Assembly: GCF_017094465.1 (NCBI RefSeq)
Contig: NZ_CP064791.1
Span: forward strand, 2,542,001 to 2,606,000
Reading direction: 5' to 3'
From: Halapricum desulfuricans
GTDB taxonomy: Archaea > Halobacteriota > Halobacteria > Halobacteriales > Haloarculaceae
Length of the DNA stretch: 64,000 bases
How positions within the stretch are numbered: the first letter of the stretch is position 1; each line of letters begins with the position of its first letter. Of the stretch, positions 44,042 through 52,204 are shown one piece after another. The position numbers and the translations under genes were made by a program. The notes beneath the pieces were generated by a model, which was given only the letters and a program-made list of their open reading frames with translations, did not search any database and was not told where the DNA came from.

Positions 44042-46663
44042 ATGGCGGCCACCGACGCCGAGACGATCGACCGACCACTGATCGACGCAGACGTCCTCCA
44101 GCGGCGGCGCTACCAGCTCGAACTCGCCGAGACGGCGATGGACAACCACACGCTGGTCTGTCTGCCGACTGGACTGGGCAAGACGACCGTCTCGCTGCTG
44201 GTGACGGCCCAGCGCCTCCAGGAGGTCGGCGGGACGGCGCTGTTGCTGGCCCCGACCAAGCCGCTGGTCTCCCAGCACGCCGAATTCTACCGGGAAGCCC
44301 TGACAGTCCCCGACGAGGAGATCGTCGTCTTCACCGGCGAGGTCCGGCCCGACGACCGCGCGGAGTTGTTCGAGGACGCGCAGGTCGTCATCGCGACGCC
44401 GCAAGTCGTCGAGAACGACCTCGTGGGCAACCGCATCTCGCTGTCCGAGGTGACCCACGTCACCTTCGACGAGTGTCATCGCGCGACAGGCGATTACGCC
44501 TACACCTATATCGCCGAGCGCTACCACGAACAGGCCGAGCAGCCCCTGGCGACCGGAATGAGCGCCTCGCCCGGCGACGACGAGGAGTCGATCCTGACGG
44601 TCTGTGAGAACCTCGGGATCCGCGAGGTCGCGGTGATGACCGACGAGGATGCGGACGTCGCCGAGTACACCCACCGGACCGACGTCGACTGGAAGCGCGT
44701 CGAGTTGCCCGAGACGGTCATCGAGATCCGCGACGCCATCCAGGAAGTCATCAAAGAGCGGTTGACCGAGCTGAAAGAGCTCGGCGTCACGAACAAGACC
44801 CAGCCGGACATGTCCGAGCGGGACATCCACGAGATCCAGGGTAAGCTCCAGGAGCTGATGAACAACGACCAGAGCGAGGGCTACCAGGGGATGAGTCTGC
44901 TCGCGGAGGTCCGGAAGTTGCGGACCGCAGTCACCTACGCCGAGACCCAGAGCGTCGAGTCCCTGCGGCGGTACTTCGAGCGCCAGCGCAACGCCGCCCG
45001 GGCCTCGGGCTCCTCGAAGGCCAGCCAGCGACTGGTCAGCGAGCCCAAGATCCGGGATGCGATGCGCAAGGCCGAGGACTTCGAGGATCTGCACCCCAAG
45101 TTCCGCCAGACGCGGATGCTGCTCGCGGAGACACTGGGCATCGAGAACGGCGAGCGGGTCATCGTCTTCACCGAGTCCCGCGACACCGCCGAGACGCTGA
45201 CGGACTTCCTCGCCGGGCACTTCGAGACCGAGAAGTTCGTCGGCCAGAGCGACACCGACGGCAGCGACGGGATGACCCAGACCGAACAGCAGGAGACTCT
45301 CGATCGGTTCCGAGCCGGCGAGTTCGAGGTGCTGGTCTCGACCTCCGTCGCCGAGGAGGGCCTGGATGTCCCCGAGGTGGATCTGGTACTGTTCTACGAG
45401 CCGGTGCCGACGGCGATCCGCTCGATCCAGCGCAAGGGCCGGACCGGCCGCCAGACCGAGGGGCGGGTCGTCGTCCTCATCGCCGAGGACACCCGCGACG
45501 AGGCGTACTTTTGGAAGGCCCGACAGGACGAAAAGCGGATGTACGAGGAACTGGAGGCGCTGAAATCGATGCAGGGGGAGATCGAGGCCGAACTCTCCCA
45601 GGCGAGCGTTTCGGAGTTCGAGACGGGAGCGGACGACCGCAGGGAGTCCGCTGAAAACGCGATCGGTGAAGCCGGGAGAGTGGAGGACGACCGCAGGGAG
45701 TCCTCCGGGCACGCGAGCGGTGGAGCCGCGAGCGGGGCGGACGACCGTAAGGAGTCGGACGCCGAACACGCAAGCAGCGATTCCGGGGACGCGTCCCCTG
45801 ATATCGAAGCGTCCAGTGGCGACGAGCAGGTCAGCGGCGACGACTCGGAGGGAGAGGGCCAGACCGGACTGGACGCCTTCGCGGACCCGACCGAGAGCGG
45901 GGACGGCGCGAGCACGGACACCGAAAGTCCGGGCCCCAGCGGGAGCAGTCCCGAGACCGACGCCGACCCGGAAGACACCGTCGCGGAGGCCGGGGCCGAC
46001 ACCGACGGGGAAAGCGTCGAAGTCGTCGTCGACCAGCGGGAACTGGATTCGACGATCGCCCGGGACCTCTCGAAGCGGGAGGGGATCGAGACGCGTCTGG
46101 AGACCCTGGAGGTGGGCGACTACGTCTGCTCGGATCGGGTCGTCGTCGAGCGCAAGACAGTCAGCGACTTTCTGGACACCCTGACCGGCGGCGACCGGTC
46201 GCTGTTCGAGCAGGTCAAAGACGCCGCCCGCTATTACGATCGCCCGGTCGTACTCATCGAGGGGTCGGGCCTGTACGGCGAGCGAAACGTCCACCCGAAC
46301 GCGATCCGCGGGGCGCTGGCGTCACTCGCGGTCGATTTCGGTGCGAGCGTCGTCCGGACCGACGACGAGGACGACACCGCGGCGATGCTGGAGGTGCTCG
46401 CCACCCGCGAGCAGGAGGAATCCGACCGGACCGTCAGTGCGCACGGCGAGAAGGCGGCCAAGACGCTTGCCGAACAGCAGGAGTACGTCGTCGCCTCGAT
46501 CGCCGACGTCGGGCCGGTGACCGCCCAGTCGCTGCTCTCGGCGTTCGGCAGTGTCGAGAGCGTGCTAACTGCCGACAAGGAGACACTGCAGGAGGCCGAA
46601 GGCGTCGGCGAGGTGACCGCCGAGCGGATCCGCGAGGTCGTCGCCAGCGAGTACGCACCCTGA
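44042..46663 (+). CDS. hef: Hef-type helicase/nuclease (fork repair)
   Basis: The 873-residue protein has an N-terminal SF2 DEAH-type helicase: Walker A LPTGLGKTTVSL, DECH box (FDECHRATGDYAY), and RKGRTGRQTEGRVVVL as motif VI. A linker follows, then a C-terminal XPF/Mus81-type nuclease with the VERKTVSDFLDTL motif (ERKx3D), and a tandem helix-hairpin-helix (ADVGPVTAQSLLSAF, AEGVGEVTAERIREV). Hef unwinds and cuts stalled replication forks and is related to FANCM/XPF. The linker (about residues 520-650) is acidic and contains three 18-residue tandem repeats. Start: ATG at 44042, after a short gap from UspA. Confidence 0.95.
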   Translation: MAATDAETIDRPLIDADVLQRRRYQLELAETAMDNHTLVCLPTGLGKTTVSLLVTAQRLQEVGGTALLLAPTKPLVSQHAEFYREALTVPDEEIVVFTGEVRPDDRAELFEDAQVVIATPQVVENDLVGNRISLSEVTHVTFDECHRATGDYAYTYIAERYHEQAEQPLATGMSASPGDDEESILTVCENLGIREVAVMTDEDADVAEYTHRTDVDWKRVELPETVIEIRDAIQEVIKERLTELKELGVTNKTQPDMSERDIHEIQGKLQELMNNDQSEGYQGMSLLAEVRKLRTAVTYAETQSVESLRRYFERQRNAARASGSSKASQRLVSEPKIRDAMRKAEDFEDLHPKFRQTRMLLAETLGIENGERVIVFTESRDTAETLTDFLAGHFETEKFVGQSDTDGSDGMTQTEQQETLDRFRAGEFEVLVSTSVAEEGLDVPEVDLVLFYEPVPTAIRSIQRKGRTGRQTEGRVVVLIAEDTRDEAYFWKARQDEKRMYEELEALKSMQGEIEAELSQASVSEFETGADDRRESAENAIGEAGRVEDDRRESSGHASGGAASGADDRKESDAEHASSDSGDASPDIEASSGDEQVSGDDSEGEGQTGLDAFADPTESGDGASTDTESPGPSGSSPETDADPEDTVAEAGADTDGESVEVVVDQRELDSTIARDLSKREGIETRLETLEVGDYVCSDRVVVERKTVSDFLDTLTGGDRSLFEQVKDAARYYDRPVVLIEGSGLYGERNVHPNAIRGALASLAVDFGASVVRTDDEDDTAAMLEVLATREQEESDRTVSAHGEKAAKTLAEQQEYVVASIADVGPVTAQSLLSAFGSVESVLTADKETLQEAEGVGEVTAERIREVVASEYAP
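45632..45793. repeat. Three 54-bp tandem repeats inside the hef linker
   Basis: gacgaccgcagggagtc occurs at 45632-45648 and 45686-45702, and as gacgaccgtaaggagtc at 45740-45756, exactly 54 bp apart. The repeat codes in frame for 18-residue units with DDRRES or DDRKES at the start. Units diverge more in their last third. The copies keep the reading frame of Hef and lie in the disordered linker, so they are tolerated. Confidence 0.85.
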
Positions 46664-46753
46664 ATCGCCTGCTTGGTCGATCATCTCGGCCCAATACGAC
46701 CGTTGCCGACCGATGACAGTAGGCTTTTGACCCCAGGACGCACAGTTCGGGGT

Positions 46754-47140
46754 ATGTTTGGAGGAGGCGGCGGCGGCGGTCTGAACCCACGGAAAATGCA
46801 GCAGATGATGGAACAGATGGGCATCGATATGGAGGACATCGATGCCGAGGAAGTGATCATTCGGACCGGCGAGGAGAAGCTGGTCTTCACAGACGCCGAG
46901 GTCCAGCTCATGGAGGCCCAGGGCCAGAAGACCTACCAGGTCGTCGGTGATCCCGAGTCCCAGCCCCTGGACGGCGGCGACAGCGCCGACGAGGCGAGCG
47001 CGGACGACGCTGGCGGCGCGTTCGACGCCCAGGACGTCGAGATCGTCGCTCAGCGTGGCGGCGTCAGCGAAGACGAGGCGCGTGAGGCCCTGGAAGCCAA
47101 CGACGGCGACCTCGCGGCTGCGGTCGCTGATCTAGAGTGA
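46754..47140 (+). CDS. Nascent polypeptide-associated complex protein (NAC)
   Basis: The 128-residue protein starts with a Gly-rich tract, then [20 protein letters not shown] and the NAC-domain beta sandwich ([28 protein letters not shown]). It ends with an acidic linker and a UBA domain ([29 protein letters not shown]). Archaeal NAC is a homodimer near the ribosome exit tunnel. The ATG at 46754 follows a 90-bp gap from hef. Confidence 0.94.
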   Translation: MFGGGGGGGLNPRKMQQMMEQMGIDMEDIDAEEVIIRTGEEKLVFTDAEVQLMEAQGQKTYQVVGDPESQPLDGGDSADEASADDAGGAFDAQDVEIVAQRGGVSEDEAREALEANDGDLAAAVADLE

Positions 47141-47201
47141 TCGCGACAGTTGTCCCGCGTGCCGGAAGCGACCGATACCGAACGGACGGACAGCGGTCGC
47201 A

Positions 47202-47930
47202 ATGACCGTCCTGCTCGTCAGAGAGGACCGGGAGTACCTCGTCGAGCCCGGCGAGCGCCTGGAGACCGATCTCGGCATCATCGAGGTGCCCGACGACCCC
47301 GCCGCTGGCGACGTCGTCGAGTCACATCTCGGGGAGACGTTTCGGGTGCAGACGCTTCGCGGCCCCGACCTCTTCGAGCACTTCGAGCGCACGGGCGCGC
47401 CGATGATGCCCCGCGACATCGGGCTGGTGATCGGGCACACTGGCGTCGCCGCGGGTGACCGAGTGCTTGATGCCGGCACCGGAACGGGCGTGTTGGCGGC
47501 CTACCTCGGCCGAGTTGGGGCCGACGTGACGACCTACGAGCGCGACGCCGAGTTCGCCGAGGTCGCCCGAGAGAATATGGCGATGGCCGACGTGGCCGGT
47601 CAAGTCGACGTCAGGACGGGCGATCTGACCGACCACCTGGAGGAGCTCGCGGGCGAGGGCTTCGACGTGCTGACCCTCGACACGGAGGACGCCGCGGCGG
47701 TCGTCGAGCGTGCGCCGACGCTTTTGGTCCGGGGTGGCTTTCTCGCGGTGTACTCGCCGTTCGTCGAGTCGACCCGGGACGTCGTCGCGGCCGCTCGCGA
47801 GGTCGGACTGACGGAGATCGAGACGCTGGAGACGATCCAGCGGGAGATGGACTTCGACGATCGCGGATCGCGGCCATCGACGGCCGGCGTCGGCCACACC
47901 GGCTATCTGACGTTCGCGCGACGGCCGTAG
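47202..47930 (+). CDS. tRNA (adenine-N1)-methyltransferase, TrmI-like
   Basis: The 242-residue protein has an N-terminal barrel (MTVLLVREDREYLVEPGERLETDLG), RGPDLFEHFERTGAPMMPRDIG, the SAM-binding VLDAGTGTGVLAAYLGRVG, and the LTLDTEDAAAVVERAP segment in place of a typical DPP-type motif. It matches archaeal TrmI, which methylates A57 and A58 of tRNA. Follows NAC by about 60 bp. Confidence 0.9.
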   Translation: MTVLLVREDREYLVEPGERLETDLGIIEVPDDPAAGDVVESHLGETFRVQTLRGPDLFEHFERTGAPMMPRDIGLVIGHTGVAAGDRVLDAGTGTGVLAAYLGRVGADVTTYERDAEFAEVARENMAMADVAGQVDVRTGDLTDHLEELAGEGFDVLTLDTEDAAAVVERAPTLLVRGGFLAVYSPFVESTRDVVAAAREVGLTEIETLETIQREMDFDDRGSRPSTAGVGHTGYLTFARRP

Positions 47931-47973
47931 CTCTCGGGAAAACGCACGGTTCTGGACGGTTCGACGGCCTGGA

Positions 47974-48570
47974 TTAGCCAACTGTCCGGATCAATTCGAA
48001 CAACTCCGAGCGGAAGCTGTCGGGATCAGTTTCCAGCTCGATCTCCAGTACGTCGCCGAGATCAGCCACAGGATAGGCACCGCCGGCGACGTAGAAAGTC
48101 CCGTCGTGACTCCAGACACCGACCCAGCCCTCGATCGGTAGCTCCTCGGCCACGTCGCGACAGGCGATCGGATCACGGCCACGGTAGCCGGTCAGGCTCG
48201 CGCGCTCGCCCGTTCGGATCCGGAGTTCGGTACGGCGAGTCTGATCGAGATCGGTAAATCCACGGTCGCGCAGCCGGTCGGCGAACCCGTTTCGGACGCG
48301 CGAGCGGACGATCCGGGCGACCATCGACGGGATCGACCCCGGCGGCGACGGGGAGAGCCCGAGCCGCGTCGCGAAGAAAAACCGCCAGGGCCGATCACAC
48401 TCGGACAGGTCGGCGACGCGCTCGCGCAGCCGTTCGTCACCGTAGACGACGGTGTGGCCGTGGACAGTGACGACCGGGAGGCGGGCGAGCACGCGCTGCT
48501 CGGATTCGATGCGGTCCCAGCCCTGCTCGCGGAGGCGTTCGGCCGGGAGAGTCGGTTCGGGAACAGTCAC
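47974..48570 (-). CDS. Conserved haloarchaeal protein of unknown function, coupled to TFS
   Basis: The 198-residue acidic/basic mixed protein starts with GTG at 48570, one base after the TFS stop, so it is likely translated from the same message. A segment rich in basic residues around 95-130 (RIVRSRVRNGFADRLRDRG) could bind nucleic acid. No recognisable catalytic motif or metal site, and no membrane segment. Confidence 0.75.
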   Translation of the reverse strand: MTVPEPTLPAERLREQGWDRIESEQRVLARLPVVTVHGHTVVYGDERLRERVADLSECDRPWRFFFATRLGLSPSPPGSIPSMVARIVRSRVRNGFADRLRDRGFTDLDQTRRTELRIRTGERASLTGYRGRDPIACRDVAEELPIEGWVGVWSHDGTFYVAGGAYPVADLGDVLEIELETDPDSFRSELFELIRTVG

Positions 48571-48571
48571 G

Positions 48572-48895
48572 TCAGTGATCGTCCTCGCGCCACTTGTGCC
48601 CGCATTCGGTGCAGGTCAAAAACCGGGTTTCGGACTCGTCGGCCGCGCGGATCTGCTTCATCTCCCAGAACGCGCGGTCGTTGTCACACTCCGGACAGTG
48701 AGCCTCCGTCGTCGGCCGCATGTCTTCGGAACTGACCTCCGAGGTGTCGACGACCTCGCTCTTTTCCTGGCCCTGGGTCGTGACCGACTGTCGATCGGCC
48801 GCCTCGTCACGGGACTTTTCCGCGCCGCAGTTCGAGCAGACCCACACGTCACCCTCAGTTTTCATCATCGATCCGCATTCGTCGCAAAATTCCAT
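48572..48895 (-). CDS. tfs: Transcription factor S (TFS/RpoM-like)
   Basis: The 107-residue protein has an N-terminal zinc ribbon (MEFCDECGSMM...WVCSNCG, four Cys) and a C-terminal TFIIS-type zinc ribbon (HCPECDNDRAFWEMKQIRAADESETRFLTCTECGHKW) with the DE catalytic pair in the loop (AADESETR). TFS stimulates RNA cleavage in backtracked archaeal RNA polymerase. First gene of a pair with the 198-residue protein. TATA-like tacttaagtagataag lies upstream at about 48917-48932. Confidence 0.95.
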   Translation of the reverse strand: MEFCDECGSMMKTEGDVWVCSNCGAEKSRDEAADRQSVTTQGQEKSEVVDTSEVSSEDMRPTTEAHCPECDNDRAFWEMKQIRAADESETRFLTCTECGHKWREDDH

Positions 48896-48967
48896 ATCGA
48901 CGGGTTTAGCCGCTTATCTACTTAAGTACCGTGTTTCGGGTACCGATATCGCGCGAGTGGGAAAATG

Positions 48968-49480
48968 TCAACGGCAACGACCGTGGGATTTCTTGCTATG
49001 CGGGCCACAGCGAGAACGATCCGGTGATCGCCGTCGGGACTGCGAGCGGGGATCTGCGCTGGATCCCTGCTCTCGTTCGTCTGCCGTCTCGGTCTGCCCT
49101 CCGGACGCAGTCGTCTCGCCGGCCTGTACCGTGCTCGCAGGCTGGGTCGTATCCGATGATCCGCCGCTGTCGAAACCGGCGTCGGCCGACTCGGTCTCGA
49201 TGAGCGTTTCCAGCCGCCGTTCGAACTCCAACTCGTCGATTTCGCCGGTCGCGTACTGCTGTTTGAGCGTCTCCATCGCGTCGTCTTCGCTGCCACTGTC
49301 AGCGCTCGACAGACCGCTGTCACCGGAGGAGAGCCAGAGCGCACCGGCACCGACGAGAGCCGCGACGACCACCCAGTAGGCGTCCCCCGTCACTGCGACG
49401 GCGGCGATCCCGCCGACGAGCACGAGCAAGGCGAGAAACCGGACGTGTCCCGTCGAAGCCGATTGAATTGTCTTATTCAC
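48968..49480 (-). CDS. SHOCT-domain membrane protein
   Basis: The 170-residue protein has two hydrophobic helices (FLALLVLVGGIAAVAVTG and YWVVVAALVGAGALWLSS), a short acidic linker, and a SHOCT domain (AMETLKQQYATGEIDELEFERRL), followed by a disordered tail ending in a basic stretch (RRRSPDRSRCGPHSKKSH). SHOCT domains mark oligomeric small membrane proteins of unknown role. I use the GTG at 49480. A TTG at 49507 is in frame and would add nine residues. Confidence 0.72.
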   Translation of the reverse strand: MNKTIQSASTGHVRFLALLVLVGGIAAVAVTGDAYWVVVAALVGAGALWLSSGDSGLSSADSGSEDDAMETLKQQYATGEIDELEFERRLETLIETESADAGFDSGGSSDTTQPASTVQAGETTASGGQTETADEREQGSSADPRSQSRRRSPDRSRCGPHSKKSHGRCR

Positions 49481-49546
49481 ACACGACTGTAACGACTGCG
49501 GCGGCAAAATGTCTGTGATCCGGTCGCTACGTCACGGCGGCGGATA

Positions 49547-50368
49547 TCAGACGTTCGAGTCCCAGTGCTCACAGGGCTCCATGTCGTCCATGTAGCGGCC
49601 GTCGTGTCCGCAATAGGGGGCGATGCCATCGTCGGTACGGACGTAGCTGAAGTGCTCGCAATTGCCACAATACTGGTCAGGCCGTCCGCGGACAGTGACC
49701 GAATCCAGGAACGCGCCGTCGTCCGCCGTGGTGGCGCCGGCACCGTCGCTGGCGGGCCGGGTCGCGTCCGCCCGGTTGGTCTGGGTCTCGACCTCGCCGT
49801 CGGGCGTCGATCCGAAAAAGCCGATGCCGCCGAGTCCCTGCTGCGGCGTCGACTCCTCGATCAGGCGGATGCGGCCCTCCTCGGTGACTTCCATGCGGGC
49901 GGTCCCGCCGGGCGTCTTGCGCGTCTCGAAGGTCGCGACCGCGAGGAACAGACACCAGGCGGTCGTGAGGAGGCCGGCGACGTAGACGACCGTCGTCGCG
50001 AGGGTCAACCCGGGACTGGGGTCGGCCGCACCGAGCCACTGCTCGGGGTAAGCAGCCGTAAACAGCGCGACGCCGAAGACGGCCACGCTCGCGCCGATAA
50101 CTGCCGTCGCACGCGTCGATCGGCCGGCCGGGAGGACGGTGAAACCACCGAGCATTGCGGCGGGAGCACCAATCCCAGCGAGGATCCCCGCGATCTCGCG
50201 GGACTCGAAGGTGTCGAGTCCGAGGAGATCACTCAGGCCCGTCGTCGCGACGAGGATTCCGCCGACGACGAGCGCCGCCCCCACGGCAAACAGCGCTACG
50301 CCGAAATACAGCCGCTGGGAGTCCACGGCCGCCGTCCGGTCCTCGTACACCTCCGTGAGGCTGGTCAT
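49547..50368 (-). CDS. Membrane protein with C-terminal Cys-rich domain
   Basis: The 273-residue protein has about four N-terminal membrane helices (ALFAVGAALVVGGILVATTG and similar) and a cytosolic part. The C-terminal metal-binding motif is Y-C-G-N-C-E-H-F (residues 232-240) and Y-C-G-H-D followed by EPCEHWD. Two Cys pairs plus His residues suggest a zinc- or iron-binding knuckle. I do not recognise a function. Start: ATG at 50368. Confidence 0.78.
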   Translation of the reverse strand: MTSLTEVYEDRTAAVDSQRLYFGVALFAVGAALVVGGILVATTGLSDLLGLDTFESREIAGILAGIGAPAAMLGGFTVLPAGRSTRATAVIGASVAVFGVALFTAAYPEQWLGAADPSPGLTLATTVVYVAGLLTTAWCLFLAVATFETRKTPGGTARMEVTEEGRIRLIEESTPQQGLGGIGFFGSTPDGEVETQTNRADATRPASDGAGATTADDGAFLDSVTVRGRPDQYCGNCEHFSYVRTDDGIAPYCGHDGRYMDDMEPCEHWDSNV

Positions 50369-50524
50369 GCGGGGCTGTACGCCAACCAGCATCAAAACTA
50401 CCCGTCAGACGCGCGGCAGACGCGCGCCGCACCCGGTCGCACCGCCACAGCTGTCCCGCTGCGTGGGACGGGGTCGCATACCGACTCCGAAAGCTCTAAT
50501 CGCCACGGGCTGAAACGGAGGGGT

Positions 50525-50803
50525 ATGAGCGACGACGAGGCGGACGAACCCGCGGTCGAGCTCGGCGAGGGCCGAGATCTCGAGGGCGTCCCGATCGCAC
50601 AGGTCTCGGCGCGGCTGATGTGGGGCATCGAGAAGAGCGACGTCCGGCGTCGCGAGGGCGACACCGTGATCCGAACGCCGGACGGTCCGCGCGAACTCGG
50701 CGACGTCCTCGATGAGATCGATCGGACGTACTTCGACCGACGCCAGACATTCGAATCGGCCGTCCGTGACGTGATCGGACACGGCCCCGTCCCGACCGAA
50801 TGA
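50525..50803 (+). CDS. DUF5789-type small protein
   Basis: The 92-residue acidic protein has EGVPIAQVSARLMWGIEKSD and ends PDGPRELGDVLDEIDRTYFDRR. It matches a small haloarchaeal family of unknown function. The ATG at 50525 is preceded by an uninteresting GC-rich leader. The gene precedes the XTP/dITP diphosphatase by 58 bp and may be co-transcribed. Confidence 0.78.
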   Translation: MSDDEADEPAVELGEGRDLEGVPIAQVSARLMWGIEKSDVRRREGDTVIRTPDGPRELGDVLDEIDRTYFDRRQTFESAVRDVIGHGPVPTE

Positions 50804-50861
50804 CAGCACCGGGCGACCGGAGAACGACGCGTCTAACTCACCCGGGGCCGTCCGTCCGGGC

Positions 50862-51395
50862 ATGCTACACTTCGTGACGGGCAACGCCGGGAAGGTCAGG
50901 GAAGCCCAGTCGCTGCTGGACGCGGACGTATCGCAGTTCGACTTCGACTACACCGAGATACAGAGCCCCGAGTTGGAGGCGATCGCCGCTCGCGGGGCTC
51001 GGGAGGCCTACCGGGAGGTCGGCGAACCGGTGTTCGTCGACGACTCCGGCCTGTTCGTGGACGCGCTCGACGGGTTTCCGGGGCCGTATTCGGCATACGT
51101 CGAGGGCACCGTCGGGATCGAGCGCGTGTGGCGTCTGGTCGAACCCGAGGACGACCACGGGGCCGCATTCCGGGCGGTCGTCGCGTACTGTGACGGAACC
51201 GACGAGGTGCGAACATTCGAGGGACGGGTGACCGGCGAGATCGTCGCGCCGCGTGGTGACGGCGGGTTCGGCTACGACCCGATCTTCGAACACGACGGCC
51301 GGACCTTCGCGGAGATGGACCCCGAGGCGAAAAACGCCGTCTCCCATCGCGGCCGGGCGCTCGAGACGTTCGCCGAGTGGTACGATACCCGGTAG
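50862..51395 (+). CDS. XTP/dITP diphosphatase (RdgB/HAM1 family)
   Basis: The 177-residue protein begins LHFVTGNAGKVREAQSLL, the family's substrate-binding T-G-N-x-x-K. It contains FVDDSGLFVDALDGFPGPYSAYV with the Mg2+-binding acidic residues, GFGYDPIFEHDGRTFAEM, and the final KNAVSHRGRALETF. It cleans noncanonical purine triphosphates from the nucleotide pool. All key residues appear intact. Confidence 0.95.
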   Translation: MLHFVTGNAGKVREAQSLLDADVSQFDFDYTEIQSPELEAIAARGAREAYREVGEPVFVDDSGLFVDALDGFPGPYSAYVEGTVGIERVWRLVEPEDDHGAAFRAVVAYCDGTDEVRTFEGRVTGEIVAPRGDGGFGYDPIFEHDGRTFAEMDPEAKNAVSHRGRALETFAEWYDTR

Positions 51396-51478
51396 CGATC
51401 GGAGCGAGCATCTGTCGTCGATGGGTAGCTCACCGTTCCGTGGCTGGTTTTTTCTCTCGTGGCCGCCCAGAGTCGGAC

Positions 51479-51943
51479 ATGCGCGTCAGCGTCATCGGCG
51501 GCAGCAGCGTCGGCGAACAGCACTACGATCTCGCCCGCGACGTCGGCCGACTGCTGGGCAAGCGCGGCCACGAGGTCGTCTGTGGCGGACTCGGCGGGGT
51601 CATGGAGGGGGTCTGTCGCGGTGCGATCGAGACGGGCGGTCACACGATCGGCGTGCTCCCCGGCGAGGACCGGGCCGCGGCCAACGAATACGTCGAGACC
51701 GCGGTCGCCACGGGGCTGGGCAACGCCCGCAACGCGCTGGTCGTCCTGAATAGCGACGGAGCCATCGCGATCGACGGCTCGACCGGCACGCTCTCGGAGA
51801 TTGCCCTCGCGCTGGACCGCGGGCTGGCGGTGGCCGGCCTGGATACCTACGATATCGAGGGCGTCGAAGCCGTCGAGACGCCCGAAAAGGCGATCGAGCA
51901 CGTCGAACGCGAGGCCGGGCACCGGTACGAGTCCGAGCGATAG
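51479..51943 (+). CDS. LOG-like (TIGR00725-type) Rossmann protein
   Basis: The 154-residue protein has VSVIGGSSVGEQHYDLARDVGRLL, the GGLGGVMEGVCRGAIETGG motif of the LOG/MoCo-carrier superfamily, and VLNSDGAIAIDGSTGTLSEI near its end. Proteins of this type are lysine-decarboxylase-like phosphoribohydrolases or molybdenum-cofactor carriers. The catalytic PGGxGT motif of LOG enzymes is here DGSTGTLSE, so the activity is unsure. Start: ATG at 51479. Confidence 0.83.
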   Translation: MRVSVIGGSSVGEQHYDLARDVGRLLGKRGHEVVCGGLGGVMEGVCRGAIETGGHTIGVLPGEDRAAANEYVETAVATGLGNARNALVVLNSDGAIAIDGSTGTLSEIALALDRGLAVAGLDTYDIEGVEAVETPEKAIEHVEREAGHRYESER

Positions 51944-51994
51944 GACGAGTGCGGGCGACAGTAGCTTCTTGGCGCTGGGGGGCCCAGATCCGGT

Positions 51995-52120
51995 ATGGTC
52001 GTCGACCGAGACGAAGCCGTATCACTCGACGAGCGCGACGGCGAGGATGACGAGGATCCCTCGCTGCTCGATCGGGTCAAAAGCTACTACCGCAAGGTGT
52101 TCTCGCCCGCGCGATACTGA
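51995..52120 (+). CDS. 41-residue acidic small protein
   Basis: This is an ATG-to-TGA frame of 42 codons: MVVDRDEAVSLDERDGEDDE in the first half, then SLLDRVKSYYRKVFSPARY. The strongly acidic start, basic end and GC third positions fit real haloarchaeal coding rather than chance. It sits 51 bp after the LOG-like gene. Not in a family I recognise. Function unknown. Confidence 0.6.
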   Translation: MVVDRDEAVSLDERDGEDDEDPSLLDRVKSYYRKVFSPARY

Positions 52121-52204
52121 CTCGCCGAGTGCCACCGGTGACGCGGCCTTGCCCGCGCAGTATCGAGGCCCGCGAGGAACTCCGCTACCTGCCGATCCGG
52201 ACAG

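Noticed and set aside
43091-46294. Very long (1067-residue) minus-strand open frame opposite hef and the TauE gene
   Set aside because: It is the antisense shadow of two well-supported genes. Its translation is Arg/Asp/Leu/Val-rich without any domain, as expected for the mirror of GC-rich coding.
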